In this document: positions 36,121 through 47,740 of the stretch, in pieces | How positions within the stretch are numbered: the stretch's first letter is position 1 | Layout: each line of letters begins with the position of its first letter | Assembly: GCA_050084985.1 (NCBI GenBank) | Contig: JBITNC010000001.1 | Span: 29,760,001 to 29,824,000, forward strand | Length of the DNA stretch: 64,000 nt | Source of the DNA: Nageia nagi | Lineage: Eukaryota; Pinophyta | Direction: 5' to 3' | Notes under the pieces: model-generated | Databases searched by the model: none | The model's input: the letters and a program-made list of their open reading frames with translations, nothing else | What the model was told of the DNA's origin: nothing | Position numbers and translations under genes: made by a program

Positions 36121-36829
36121 CTTATGGATTGTTAGTCTCAATAACAGGATGATAGGATGATTTCTCTAATAGCAATATAAAATTCCTAAAATTCTCCAAG
36201 GATTAGCCAAATAATCACCAAAAAATGTCAAATCAAAAAAGTAAGATCAAAGGAATAACTCCTAATCCCAATGTCACTATAGGGAACCTAATTATTATGT
36301 AAAAAACACCATAAATGATCCAAGAAACATGATGTGACACTCAAGATGACAAGGTAAATGCAACATAATCATATAATGAGATAATATTTAGAAATCCAAT
36401 GCAAATTTCCTCAAATAATTGAAATTAGTGAAGTATAATGCAATACAAGGCCTAAAGGGCTCAACATTACCTTCCAAGAAACCAACCAAGGCATAAAATA
36501 TGAAAAATATGATGCTTTAATGCCTTATACAAGGCCTAAAGGGATCAATGTTTCAATATAAATATTCAATATATCCTAATAATGATGCTTTAATGTCTTA
36601 TATAACACATTCTAGATCTAGATCTCACCTAGTAGTCATCACCCTAACCTCCAAATCTAATTTTATCCTCCTAGAGGCTCTCAAATGCCCAAAAATGGGG
36701 TTAGATTTATTTCCCAATGCATCTAGGTATTATGTATGCCTAATGTTAGCCTCCTAGAGCTACCCAATGCAAAATACCTATCATCATGGGGCAACATAGG
36801 TCATGAAAAAGATGTTCAAGTGTACGATG
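36121..36829. other. no gene; short direct repeat
   Basis: CTTATACAAGGCCTAAAGGG-like text near 36440 and 36525, with ATGATGCTTTAATG after 36505 and 36580, shows an 80-90 bp direct repeat. Open frames 36548-36757 and 36736-36918 have no recognisable content. Confidence 0.5.
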
Positions 36830-36975
36830 ATGCTCCCCAAGTGGGTTCAATGGACCATTATTATTCTATCCCAAGTTATTATAAATATAATAAAAAAATA
36901 AGAAAAAAATATTTATAAAAGGGATACCATTAAAGATCCCAAATTTCCTCAATTTGTTTTAAAAAGGATGTTACA
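36830..36975 (-). repeat. fragment of a family B LTR (B3)
   Basis: Shares CAATGGACCATTATTATTCT then ATCCCAAGTTA, AAAAGGGAT and the end GGATGTTACA with 9060-9196 and 22500-22630. It abuts the PBS remnant of copia LTR E(minus). It may be the 5' LTR end of a B element inserted there. Confidence 0.7.
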
Positions 36976-36978
36976 GAA

Positions 36979-36992
36979 GCTTGGATACCAAA
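36979..36992 (-). promoter_or_regulatory. primer-binding site remnant of copia E(minus)
   Basis: Minus strand TTTGGTATCCAAGC follows the LTR end ACTTCA. It resembles TGGTATCAGAGC, the site complementary to plant initiator tRNA-Met, and TTTGGTATTAGAGC at 58428-58441. Confidence 0.7.
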
Positions 36993-37273
36993 TGAAGTTA
37001 TTAAACACAAATAAATAAGTGAATTACAAAATCAAATCAATGGCAAAATTATTATTTACCTCAAAGATAAGAATGCATTCAACAATGGAAGATCATATAT
37101 TCACACAACATCGATAAATGTGCATATATTATTAAGAATACACTCTAACATATCTAATATTTTGAAATGGAAGATATATACAATCTATAGGTCAAAGAAG
37201 ATCTAACTTTTCAATTCACATTCCACTTTATGAAGTAAAAGATGAAGAGATAAGTTTTATTAAAATATGTAAT
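36993..37273 (-). repeat. copia LTR E(minus), left part
   Basis: Reverse complement matches the right parts of the LTRs at 57994-58427 and 62709-63201 (TATTTATCTCTTATTCC-like region, AATGCATTCTTA, ending AACTTCA). It is cut at 37273 by D1 and continues at 45753. Confidence 0.8.
37269..37273. repeat. target site duplication of D1 (left copy)
   Basis: GTAAT directly before the D1 5' LTR, repeated at 45753-45757 directly after the 3' LTR. Confidence 0.85.
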
Positions 37274-37900
37274 TATAGATGCTTAAAAATGAATTCTCAT
37301 TTATTAATAATTCATTTTATTATATCAAGATATATTAAGTGTAAAAAGAGGTTGAAATACACCCAAGGAATTGTATTGAATCTAAAAGGACAACCAAACA
37401 AGATAAGTGCTATCAAATTCTCATAAAGGCATCATTAACTATGTAATATATGATGATAGCAAGATAGGAAGAAGATCTAGATGTGGCTATAAAAGAATAT
37501 CTAAGGAAAAGATTAACAAATGAGCAGATCATCATCAACTAGCTAGGAAACTTCATGCATATCATATATTAGAATAACAATAATATTTTGTAACAACACC
37601 AATTCATAGATATGTTATTATCCCTTTGTTGCATTTATTATATCTTTAGTTGCATATCTAGTTCTCAATACTTTATATCATTGGTGACATACTAGTACTA
37701 GGGTTGTCAAAGTTATTCATATGATGAGTATATTCATAATGATTTTGTGAAGGTGTTGATTGTGATTAAGACTATTGGATCTAATAAGGTACATCATTTA
37801 TTATTGTAATAACTAGTATATTTCAGATGTATACTTTAGTATTTGAGCTATAGAGAAATAGTGTCATGTTTATTACATCATGAATTATTTCCTATGTACA
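37274..37900 (+). repeat. 5' LTR of D1
   Basis: 627 bp, TATAGATGCTTAAAAATGAA to CCTATGTACA, homologous to 45125-45752 (TGTAGATGC..TCTACA). A TATA box, TATAAAA, lies at 37488-37494. After it comes TTTTTAGTGAACTCACT, where the PBS should be, too altered to assign to a tRNA. Confidence 0.9.
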
Positions 37901-38159
37901 ATTTTTAGTGAACTCACTATTTTGAAGGATATTTTCCCTCTCAATAAAGATTTTGCAAAAATTCTAAAATGGATCTAGTTTTGTTCATGCCATGTTTTAC
38001 CTGATTGTGAGGCATCAAATTTGTAATGGCTAAAGACCAAACTTAGAAAATGTTGAAGTTGACTTAGATGATAACAACCTTAACTCAATTCCCTCTAAAT
38101 TCATAGGCATAAATTGATAATAATCAAATGATTTTAGCTAGTATAATGATAAGAATTAT
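37901..38159 (+). other. D1 leader
   Basis: Noncoding DNA between the 5' LTR and gag; no start codon for gag can be fixed. Confidence 0.5.
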
Positions 38160-39008
38160 AAAACTAGAAAATAGTAGATATCAAAACAATAATGAAGATT
38201 ATGATGGAGTGCTTACCATACCCTTATCAGTGGATATCTATAATTATCCCCTACCACTTAATCTTAAGGCCCCTAAATTTGAGATATTCAATGGTGAATA
38301 AGACCCAAAATAACATCTTATTAGATTTCAGGAGGAGTGCTTGTTGAAGCTAGGATTTGAGGAAAAATTGATGGTAAATTTCTTAACAAGGAGTTTGAAA
38401 GGTGACACCAGTTAGTGGTTCTATAATCTTCCTGAAGGATCTATTGATTCATTCCATTCATTAGTAAAAGCATTCATGAATCAATATAAACATAATGTTA
38501 AAGTATAGAGTATAGTTACAGAGTTACGTATAGTGCATCAAGGAAATTATGAGACACTAGAGAAGTATATCCCATGATTCAAAAAGATATGAAAAATCAT
38601 TCATAGTCATTTAGATAAAAAATAAATTTATGGTATTTTTGCTGATTCTTTACTTCCAATATTAAAGCAACATGCTCTTGAATATACTGAATTGGGTTTT
38701 GTATTAGTGACTATAAGAGCAGTGATAAAAGAAAAAGTGTTGGTTGAGCTTGGATCACTCAAGTGTGTAAGTACTACATGAAAAAAAGGAAATAAAAAAT
38801 CATATATGAAAAAGGAGGAAAAGAATATGAATATGGTTGAAAAACTAGCTCTTATAATATCCAATACAATAAGGAGTTATACATTTACATTTCCTATTCC
38901 ACCTAAGCTTATTTTAGAGGACTTGATTAAAAAGTAGTTGTTAATAACACTAGAAATAAAAGCAGAAGATGATAATGATTTGTGGGGAATTTAGATACTT
39001 ACTTTACA
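38160..39008 (+). pseudogene. Ty3-type gag of D1, 5' part
   Basis: Plus-strand Gag core: APKFEIFNGE, HLIRFQEECLLKLGFEEKLM, then SLKGDTS and WFYNLPEGSIDSFHSLVKAF, and the later IIHSHLDKK and VIKEKVLVELGSLK. Stops interrupt it (for example in GE*DPK*H and DTS*WF). Collinear with the D2 Gag at 53.6-54.7 kb. The coding region breaks at 39008 and resumes at 39726 beyond an insertion. Gag normally forms the particle shell. Confidence 0.85.
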
Positions 39009-39725
39009 TGTTAGCACCTAAAAAGGAATTTTAATTTAATTAAAATACCCTTTTAGGTATGTGAAATAATTTATTTAATTTATTAAATAAATACTCTCTT
39101 ACATGTGCACTCTCATCTACCTTTATGTTTTGTGGTAACAGGTCAGCTCAGCATCATAATAAGACTAAGGAGGAGCCTTAACACTAGACATGTTGCCTAT
39201 AAAGGTGGAGGGGTTGTGCATGATCAAATATATGACATGACATGGAATCATCCTAAATCCTTGATATATGGTAATATACTTATGTAATATTAATCTATAT
39301 TTCTTAACACCACTTATCATCTCTGGATTTTATTATACTCTAAACTCTTCATTCCTATGATCTTTCACCCTTTATGAGTGAGATTCCATGGATCAAAGGT
39401 GGGATGATGACATCAACCAAAAGGGAAAGGTATTATGGAATGGTAATTAGACAATATCATTAGATTTCTAGTGCCACCATTGGGTTAAGGTCAAATTGGT
39501 GGCTTTGTGATTTGGGGAAGCTTTTCATTTGTCCCCTTTTGATCAAATTTCACCTCCATTTTTCATCACAGGTAAAGTATAGGTTTGTATATTTTATAAA
39601 TCATATTTTGATAGGTCAAGATCAATTAATTCATTGTCATATTTCATGTTATTAACTTTTAATTATTTCATATTTAATTAGTGAATTTAATTATTCTATA
39701 AATGACACTAATAATTATTATTTCA
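39009..39725. repeat. LTR-like insertion in D1 gag
   Basis: Comparison with D2 shows that AEDD..GN joins directly to YYQRRGHS there, while D1 has about 717 extra bp. The insert starts TGTTAGCACCTAAAAAGG, a usual LTR opening, and ends TTTCA. No coding content apart from a chance frame (39105-39287). No target duplication is evident, so a solo LTR is likely but not proven. Confidence 0.55.
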
Positions 39726-39960
39726 GTTATAATAGTAAATATCATCAAAGAAGAGAGAACTCCATGAATAGTTACAAGGTTCTTGAGGTAGATATATTGG
39801 ATCTAATTACTCAAGGAAAATACAAAACTAATGAAAGTGCTTTAGATATAAATCATACACTGAATACAATATCAATGGATGAAGAGATTTGTGCCACACT
39901 CAAGAGAGGAAGTCCAAGTTCCAATCCACATCCACATTAAAATCTAGCTACAAATGAACA
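39726..39960 (+). pseudogene. D1 gag, 3' part with knuckle remnant
   Basis: KYHQRREHSMNSYKVLEVDI then LDLITQGKYKTNESALDIN continues the Gag of D1. In D2 the same place reads YYQRRGHSTNFCKALEASIL. The CX2CX4HX4C knuckle has lost its cysteines in D1. Confidence 0.75.
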
Positions 39961-40760
39961 TGTAAATCTTCCACCAAATCTAAAAGGTTATATCATGATT
40001 GAGTAGTTAAAAACCACTCCAGTTAAAATTAGATTGTATGATCTCATTAGCATATCTAAAAAACATAGAGAAGTCTCGTATGATTTATTCAAAAAAGAAA
40101 TAGTTCTTAACAATATATCTACCACTATATTTTTTGAAGAACTTCATTCCATTAATGTTTTTAATGCTATCTTCTTCTTTAGATATGAAAATCTTAGCAA
40201 AGAACTAATAGCTAAATGTCTAGTACTTTTTATTACACAAATGATTCATGAATTATAAATAAAAAGAGCAATGGTATATCCTAATTTAGTTGTTAATGTT
40301 TGTTCTTAAAAGTTCTTGCAACAATTAGAAAGCAAGGATGTAACTATCCCACCCCTAGGAGAGCCAAATTTTCACATAAGAGCCTATGATAGTTCAACCG
40401 AAAAACCACTTGGCTTACTCACATTGTAGGTTACATTGGGTACTAGGATTTTCCAAATAAACTTTTATGTTATAAGTGGAAGTCTTTCATATAATCTCAT
40501 CCTATGAAGACCTTGGTTACATAATATATATGTAGTACCTTCTACAATACATAGCTATTTAAAATATGAATATTAAAGATAGATGCATACAGTCATAGGG
40601 GATCTAAAACCATATGCACTATGTAATTTGATAGAATTGGATATTGAAGTGTTGGATTTAAATTTCCCCAAGTTTCATATAGTTTCATTGGAGGTAGAAT
40701 CAACATTAATAAAAGCATAAAAAAGAGGTAAAGTCATAGACTTAGGCATGGGAACGGACA
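39961..40760 (+). pseudogene. D1 protease region
   Basis: MIE*LKTTPVKIRLYDLISI then SKKHREVSYDLFKKEIV (about 39996-40110), then EKPLGLLTL (about 40398), INFYVISGSLSYNLIL (about 40458-40505) and GDLKPYALCNLIELD (about 40600-40645). This is the usual Tat-like protease neighbourhood. The D-N/S/T-G active-site triplet is not readable near 40275-40300. Several stops. Confidence 0.75.
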
Positions 40761-41166
40761 AAATTTAGAATTTTGACCCATTAGCTTTAGTAAAAGACTT
40801 GGGCCATTCAAAAATTGTAAATGAATTAGGATGTACATGCCATGATGAGGGAAATTTAGGGCATGTATTCATGGAGGTGAAGGGAAAAAGAAAAGTTCTT
40901 ATTCAATAGCATCCTTGTCTCAAAGCCTTATCCAATTAAATGATGAAACAAAAAAGAGAAATGAAGGTAATTCTTTTCCATGTCCTTTTATGCATAAATA
41001 CATGGTTAAAAATTGTAAATACAAATGGGGATGATTAGGAAAATTATAGAAATGAATGCCTTCCTTTCCTACTAATTTAGGAACTTGAAAAGATAAGAAG
41101 GGATTAGGTAGTGATCAAAACAAAAAATAAACTTCATGACCTATCTAGTTTGTTCTAGAATCCAAT

Positions 41167-42180
41167 ATGATAGAGTGTTGTGATGAAATTGATGAGGAAT
41201 TATGCATAAATGATACTATACCAATTGAGTTTAATTTCTTTGCTACTGATGATGATATATTAGAATACGTGGGGGCACATTTAGAATTTCCCAAGTCAAA
41301 TCCAAAAAGGCAACCACATTATGTCCTTAGTCAATATGGGTATTATGGACGAGAGATAAATTTTAATGAAATGTTTAAGGTTCAACAAGCTAATGAAGAT
41401 GATGTAAATAGCCAAGATATACTAGGATTAAAGGAGTTACCTTAATTATTACAAAGAAAAGATGAGTCCATATTTTTTAAAGAATTGATAGATGTCAACA
41501 TTGGAACAAGTGACCAAGAGAGGTTGATAAAAATTGGAGCTATCCTTCCAATACCACACCAAGAGAGGTATAGAAATAAGTTTATTGAATGTAATACAAA
41601 ATTCCCTTAGTATTATTATGATATGCTTGGTTTAGATAACTTTTTTTTTATGCATAGTTTACCACTTAAAAAGATGCAAAACATGTCAAGCAAAAACCAA
41701 GGAAAATGAATCCATCAAAAGCATTGTTGGTCAAGAAGGAAATTGAAAAGTACTTGAATGTTGATTTTATTATACCTATAGATTATTCAAACTAGATGGC
41801 TAATATTATTCCTATTACTAAGCCAATTAGAGAAATATGAATCTATACCGACTTCAAGGATATCAATAATGCATGCCCAAAGATGATTTTCCTTTGCCAA
41901 ATATTGATATGATTGTGGATAGCATTTCTAGTCATGATACATTATCTTTTATTGATGGTTTTTGTAGTTAGAATCAAATTTTAATAAATCCAATTGATCA
42001 ACATAAAAAAACCATTACTACACCATGGGAAAATTTTGTTAGAAAGTCATGTCATTTGGACTAAAAAATGTAGGTACATCTTATCAACATGTAATGGTTA
42101 CTATGTTTCATGAACAAATTCAAAAATATGTAGAGGTTTATTTTTATGATATATTGGTCAAGTCTAAACAAGGACAATTA
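41167..42180 (+). pseudogene. D1 linker and reverse transcriptase, truncated
   Basis: A 92-residue acidic linker (41167-41445, IECCDEIDEELCINDTIPIE) precedes RT. RT pieces: MHSLPLKK (about 41652), DFPLPNIDMIVDSISSHDTL (about 41886-41945, in a shifted frame), MSFGLKNVGTSYQHVMVTMF (42049-42108), then VEVYFYDILVKSK (42133-42171). The catalytic YVDD reads Y-F-Y-D: the first Asp is Tyr. The sequence then jumps from KSKQG to LIVEFPLNDD, skipping the RT thumb and the first RNase H that D2 retains. Confidence 0.85.
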
Positions 42181-43034
42181 ATAACAAATTTGATAGTAGA
42201 GTTTCCTTTGAATGATGATGCAATTGTGCATGAAGAATTCCTAGATGACTATGATCAATATATGCCTCCTTAAGAGCATGGACAATGTGGTAGTGGATGT
42301 TAATGTTGTTACATTTATAAATGGTAAATCCTTGATGAATTTGTTTATTATACAAAAGATGAAACAAAGAAATGGATATTATATTTTGATGGTTTTAAGT
42401 GTACACATGGTGAAGGAGTAGGTATTGTACTGGTATCTCCAACTAATGATGTAATTCTAATGGCATATAAACTTGGATTCAATTGTACCAACAATATGAT
42501 TGAGTATGAAGCTTAATTGTTGGGTCTAAGGGTAGCCACACTTTTAAAGATTAGAGAATTGAAAATATATGGTGATTCAAAGCTTATAGTTAACCAAGTT
42601 GAAGATATCTACAATACAAATGATGAAAAACTAAAACCATATAAAGAAGTAGTTTTTGATATATTGAATCACTTTGAAAAGTATATGATAAAGAATATTC
42701 TAAGGAAATATAATAGGTATGTTGATCCAATGGAAAGCATTGCTTCCTTAATGTCTATATATATAGAGGATGAGAAGATAATTCTTAAAGTAAAAAATTT
42801 AGTTCAGCCATCTTATTCATATAAAGAGGAAGAGGTGGAAGTTTCTTATGTTTCACAAGAAGGGAGTTTCCCAAAATGGTATGGAGATGTTTACAATGAT
42901 CTCAAAGATTATATTATTCTAGAATATTTTGAAAGAAATGACAAAGTAAGAATAAATAGAATAGCCCTTCAGTATGTCATTATTGGAGATATATTATACA
43001 AAAGATCATTTAATGGAGCCTTATTGAGATGACT
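42181..43034 (+). pseudogene. D1 second (archaeal-type) RNase H and connection
   Basis: LIVEFPLNDDAIVHEEFLDD is the linker before the domain. Then WILYFDGFKCTHGEGVGIVL (42373-42432), GFNCTNNMIEYEA with a stop after it (42477-42515), and LRVATLLKIRELKIYGDSKL then IVNQVEDIY (42526-42612) give the D..E..D pattern of archaeal-type RNase H. The connection to integrase follows to a stop at 43030-43032. This domain is the second RNase H of Tat-lineage plant elements. It lost only its in-frame continuity. Confidence 0.85.
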
Positions 43035-44089
43035 AACATAACAAAAAATAGAAATAATACTCCATTAAGCACATGAAGGCATATGTGGGGGGCATGTTTA
43101 TGCAAAAAGAATTATATACAAAGCTCCTATGAATAGGGTATTATTTCCTACAATGGAAGAAGATAGTAAGGATCATGTTAAAACTTGTTTAGAGTGCTAG
43201 AAACATGCAAATCTTGAAAAATAACAAATGCAAGATCTCAAATCAATATTGTCACCATGGCCCTTAGCAATTTGGAGCATTGACATAATCAGTTTGATAA
43301 ATCGACATTCTATAGAGGGGAAAAAATTTATCATCACAAAAATATAATATATGATTATAAAGTTCCTAATTGAGAATATCATAATAAGGTTTAGTGTTCC
43401 AAAACAATTGATAATGGATAATGGACCTAAATTTAAAGACAAGGATATGAAATCTTTTTGTAAAAAGTTTCATATTAATAGAAAATTTTGTTCAGTTTAA
43501 TACCCACAAGAAAATGGAAAAGCATAGGCATCAAATAAAATAATAAAGATCATACTATAAAATACATGGGATAGATACAAAAGAGATTAATATAAACAAT
43601 TGACATATGCATTATGGGCATATAGAAAAAGTGTGATAATAGCAACATGGGAAACTCCATTATCATTGGTCTATAGTGATGAGACTATTATACCATTAGT
43701 GCTTGAAATTCTATCTCTAAGAATATCATTATAGGGAGACATACAAGATGAAGATTGTACAAAAGAAATATTGTAGTAGTTAGAATCTCTTGATGAAAAA
43801 ATAATTCATGCTATTGAACACTAAAAAGCATTTCATGCAAGATTAAAAAAGAGCCTTCAATAAAAATATCAAGCCAAAAATGTTCCAAGTTGGAGACTTG
43901 GTACTAAAAGAAAACATAAACAAGACTACTGCAAATGATGAGGTAAAAGAAAAATTTAAACCAAATTGGTTGGGACCTTTTGTTGTGGTAGAAGCTATAG
44001 GATCAGGTACATATAGATTATCTTCAATGGATGGAAAAGAAGAACAAAAAGTATTCAATGCCACCCACATTGAACATTTTTACATATGA
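43035..44089 (+). pseudogene. D1 integrase
   Basis: HHCC region AHEGICGGHVYAKRI (about 43070) and DHVKTCLEC (about 43168). Core: WSIDII (first Asp, 43273), LIMDNGPKFKD (second Asp, about 43410). The Glu codon of QENGKAEASNK-like text is TAG at about 43527, so the third catalytic residue is a stop. The C-terminal FQVGDLVLKENINK then FKPNWLGPFVVVEAIGSGTY (43883-44012) ends HIEHFYI at 44089. A short in-frame deletion lies in the core after FIITKI. Integrase would have joined the element to the host DNA in the nucleus. Confidence 0.85.
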
Positions 44090-44269
44090 AGTGCATGGGT
44101 TCGTACCTCAAAAATTAACAATGCATCTAAATGAGGTACATGTATATTATATTTTATTTAAATTTCAATTTCAAGTTCTATTTTTTATTTTAAAATGATG
44201 TTAGAGTTGTATTTATTGCTTGCACATCATTGATAACATATAATATTAAAATAAAAATATAAAAAAAAA

Positions 44270-44650
44270 TAGCAAGCATAATATCTTCAAATTAGGAACA
44301 TAAATACCTTATCGTTGATGGCCAATGATATGACTAGTGAGAATTCACTCACTTAAATGTAAACTGATGATGCAACCATAATTAAGGATGTTGACATTAG
44401 CCCATATCCAATGGATGATGCATATTACTATGTATATAAAATGGTTATTCTTACATCCTTAAAAGCATAATATCTTCATATCAGGTACATAAAATACTTG
44501 ATCATCGATGACCAATAATATGGATAGTGAGAGTTCACTCACTCAAATATAAACTAGTGATGCAATTGTAAGTGAGAATGTTGACATTGGCTCATACCCA
44601 AGGAATGATGCATTTCACTATTTACCCATAAAATCTATTATATTTCTAAT
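44270..44650 (+). repeat. two 190-bp tandem repeats with a hairpin, D1 3' noncoding region
   Basis: Units start at AGCATAATATCTTCA (about 44274 and 44464). Each has AGTGAG-(A/G)TTCA-CTCACT, a six-base-pair stem with six-base loop: AGTGAGAATTCACTCACT at 44336-44353 and AGTGAGAGTTCACTCACT at 44526-44543, exactly 190 bp apart. D2 has the same repeat at the same place and the same spacing. Confidence 0.88.
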
Positions 44651-44699
44651 GTAATCTTCTATCATAGGGTATTTTCTAATTTGGTTTTCATCTACAGGT

Positions 44700-44701
<2 letters not shown>

Positions 44702-44743
<42 letters not shown>
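44702..44743. repeat. (TA)n microsatellite
   Basis: About 42 bp of pure AT dinucleotides in the D1 3' noncoding region. Confidence 0.97.
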
Positions 44744-44744
<1 letters not shown>

Positions 44745-45110
44745 AGCTATTTAAAGCATCCATTCCATAAAAGCACATATGACACATCATTGGCACCATT
44801 CATTATGCCTTAAAAGAATTAGAACAGTAGAAAAGACCTCCTCTGTATCCAAATATGGATGCTAAGACATTAGATTCTGAAGATGGAGTAGTTAATTCCA
44901 TACTGAAGTATAACAAGGGGCAAAGTGTAATGGTATTTTATCTTGGATGCACTAACAAAGGAGTTTTCTTAAGGAAACCAAACCAAAAGAGGGTAGTGAA
45001 GGGCCTATATTATAAGTTCATGTTGTTGAATAAAGAGTTCAAAGTTCTCAAAAAATTTCTCCTACTCTTCTTCTTTGGATACATAACTCAATGTATTTCA
45101 TTACACCTCT
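44744..45110 (+). other. rest of the D1 3' noncoding region
   Basis: An open frame of 85 codons (44855-45112) is present but has no domain match and lies next to the PPT; I treat it as chance. Confidence 0.5.
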
Positions 45111-45124
45111 AAAGAGGGGAAAAA
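45111..45124 (+). promoter_or_regulatory. polypurine tract of D1
   Basis: AAAGAGGGGAAAAA directly before the LTR start TGTAGATGC; D2 has the same tract. Confidence 0.9.
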
Positions 45125-45752
45125 TGTAGATGCTTAAAAATGAATTCTTATTTATTAATAATTCATTTCTATTGCATCAAGAGATATTAATTGTAAAAAG
45201 AGGTTGAAATACATCCAAGGCATTCTATTTAATGTAAAAGGACCACCAAATAATGTAAGTGGTGTCAAATGCCCATAAAGGCGTCATAAATTATGTAATA
45301 TGTGATGATACCAAGATAGGAAGAAGATTTAGATGTGGCTGTAAAATAATATCAAAGGAAAAGATTGATAGATGAACATATCATTATCAATTAGATAGGA
45401 AACTTCATGCATGTCATAAATTTGAATAATAATAATAGTATTTTGCAATACCACCTATTCATAGATCTATTATTATCCCGTTATCATATTTCTTATATCA
45501 TTATTTATGCATTTGGTTCTCAATATTTTATGTCATCGATGGCATGCTAATACTAGGGTCATCAATATCTTTCATAATGATTATATTCATAGTGATTGTG
45601 TGAAGGTATTTATTATGATTAAAACTATCAGATCTAGTAAGGTATATCATTTATTATTGCAATAACTAGTATATTTCAAATGTATCTTCAATATTTGAGT
45701 TGTATAGAAATAGTGTCATGTTTATTACATAGCGCATTATTTCTTATCTACA
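45125..45752 (+). repeat. 3' LTR of D1
   Basis: 628 bp, TGTAGATGC to TCTACA, partner of 37274-37900. The TATA box of the 5' copy reads TGTAAAA here. It is followed by the GTAAT duplication (45753-45757). Confidence 0.9.
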
Positions 45753-45940
45753 GTAATACTTAGTACTAGCCAACAAGCTGATTAACTAGTTGGTAGGCTA
45801 TTTCCCTAACCAATTGAATAGTTTCACAATCAATTTGTAAGGAATGGATTCTCAAATTGCAACATGAAAGTTAAAATAGTAAGCAAAAAATTAGAAGTTT
45901 TAAGTGTAATTAAGTTGTTATCATGCCTTGAAAGTATTCA
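45753..45940 (-). repeat. copia LTR E(minus), right part
   Basis: Reverse complement runs from the LTR start TGAATACTTTCAAGG (45940) through CATGATAACAACTTAA to the D1 border, matching the starts of the two E LTRs. With 36993-37273 it makes one LTR of about 464 bp. Confidence 0.8.
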
Positions 45941-47098
45941 TATTTTACTAGTTTTATAAGATATCCTAAATTCACATATCAATTTACTATTCCTAATGTT
46001 AACTGGATAAGAGAGGATATGATAAAGCTAAATAACTCTAAAAAAAAGTGGTGTATAAAATTTCATACTTGGGTTCACCATATGATAGACATTTATACCA
46101 TAGAGTTCACTCTTCAAGCCTGAGTGTCATGGGATGTTAGATAAGAAAGGTTTGCTATAGGTAAACAAAATATTTTTCTTGAGAACCTACCATAACTTTT
46201 CAAAAAATATCTTATTGATAAAGGAGCCACCCATAATACACCCTCTTACTTGTAAAGAGGGGAAGCAAGAGGCAAGGAGGATGGATTAGCCAATCTTGAT
46301 TAATTAAGAAATGAAGGTGTCATATCCCACTTTTTCAACCCATATATTATTTTCTTATCTTGTAAAAGGGTAAATAAGTTTGAGAACCATTAACACATAC
46401 TAATTATGAGGAATATCCACTTGGTTCATTATCACTACAGATAATAACAAAAGGGGTTAGAGGGTGGCCAACCTTCCCAAGTCTTAGGGTTTACTTAATA
46501 AATCTCTAGTAGAAGATGCCTTTGATATGGAACAATTTGGTTAAGGTGTTATGCAAGGTTAAATATTCTAATAATTAAAATATTATGCATATACTTTTCT
46601 AACATACTATACTAAGTAGGATACCTTAGTATCTCTTTATGTTGATATAATGTTTGCCTTGATAATTGATGAACTCATCTACCCATAAATTCATAAAGAA
46701 CAATACCACTACTTTGATATCGATATGCTATCATGTGATAATGATATTGGAATCCTATTATTGATACTACCATTTAGTATCATTAAGAAATATTTCACCA
46801 TCACATGTTACATGATGAGTTCTCAACTCTTCTAGTCCCAACTTGACTAGGAATGATCACCTTCTCATAATCATGTCATTGCTAGATTCTCATATATTTG
46901 GATACCTCCTAACATAATAAAAATAAAAACTCATAGAAATATCTTTTATGATTCTTTATTACAAGCCCATTTAACCCCTTTAGGCTCTCTTATGGTTTAA
47001 TGAGTCTAAGTGTAATCAAAGGCTACATTTAAGATATAAAGTATGCAAGTTCACAAGCAAATTGAACTAGCATGATAGTATCCTAACTTAGCACTATC
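45941..47098. other. spacer between D1 and D2, no gene
   Basis: AT-rich, no domain or repeat recognised. Confidence 0.45.
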
Positions 47099-47103
47099 AT
47101 TAT
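47099..47103. repeat. target site duplication of D2 (left copy)
   Basis: ATTAT directly before 47104, repeated at 55360-55364 directly after the other LTR. Confidence 0.85.
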
Positions 47104-47726
47104 TATAGACTAAAAATAATGCATGAATAATAAATCAAACCACTATTTTCCCATAATGTAATATTTAAGCATATATCAAAAATATGACATCTTTATGAAC
47201 ATGATAAATAAGATGTCTTTGCTAGATCTGCATCTATATGAAATAACAAATATCATACATAAATCGCATCAACATACCATGAGAAATGGATGCTATTAAC
47301 AACCTTAAAGAGGCACACCATTAACAAATTGAAATACATAGCTCTATAAGTAGAAATTGAAATGCATGAAATAAGATAAAGGATGTAGCAAATATATGAA
47401 TGGGTGGTATTACAAAACACCTTTTTTGGTAGGATAGAATGATATTGCATGTTATAATCTTTTCTCTAGCTATCTTTGTATGTCCTCTTATGTTTCTTTA
47501 GATATTATTTTATATTAATGTTTGATCTTATTTTATTCTTGGGATCATTGCATATTACACTATTTGTGGTGTATTTCTTGATATTTGATACCTCTTATGT
47601 TATTTAATGGTCTATTACATTTATTACATTCCCTTGGGTATATTTTAACCCCTTTTATAATAAATATTCCTTGATACTATGAAATTAATTATTTAATACA
47701 AGAAAATTAATTTTTAGGTTTCGACA
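47104..47726 (-). repeat. 3' LTR of D2
   Basis: 623 bp. On plus it runs TATAGACTAAAAATAATGC to TCGACA; on minus it begins TGTCGAAACCTAAAAATT. Homologous to 54738-55359. The frame 47253-47450 inside it is chance. Confidence 0.9.
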
Positions 47727-47740
47727 TTTTTCCCCTCTTT
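47727..47740 (-). promoter_or_regulatory. polypurine tract of D2
   Basis: Minus strand AAAGAGGGGAAAAA next to the LTR start TGTCGAAACC; identical to the D1 tract. Confidence 0.9.

Larger units (their letters stand above)
37274..45752 (+). mobile_element. D1, complete Ty3-type LTR retrotransposon (Tat-like), dead
   Basis: 8479 bp bounded by two LTRs and a 5-bp duplication GTAAT. Order: LTR, gag, protease, RT, second RNase H, integrase, a 3' noncoding region with 190-bp repeats, PPT, LTR. The archaeal-type RNase H between RT and integrase is a hallmark of the Tat group of plant Ty3 elements. It has two secondary changes: an LTR-like insertion in gag (39009-39725) and an internal deletion removing the RT end and the first RNase H. 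It lies inside a copia LTR of family E, so it is younger than that LTR. Confidence 0.9.

Noticed and set aside
44855-45112. 85-codon open frame near the D1 PPT as an extra gene
   Set aside because: No recognisable domain, and I could not find an equivalent reading frame at the same place in D2.
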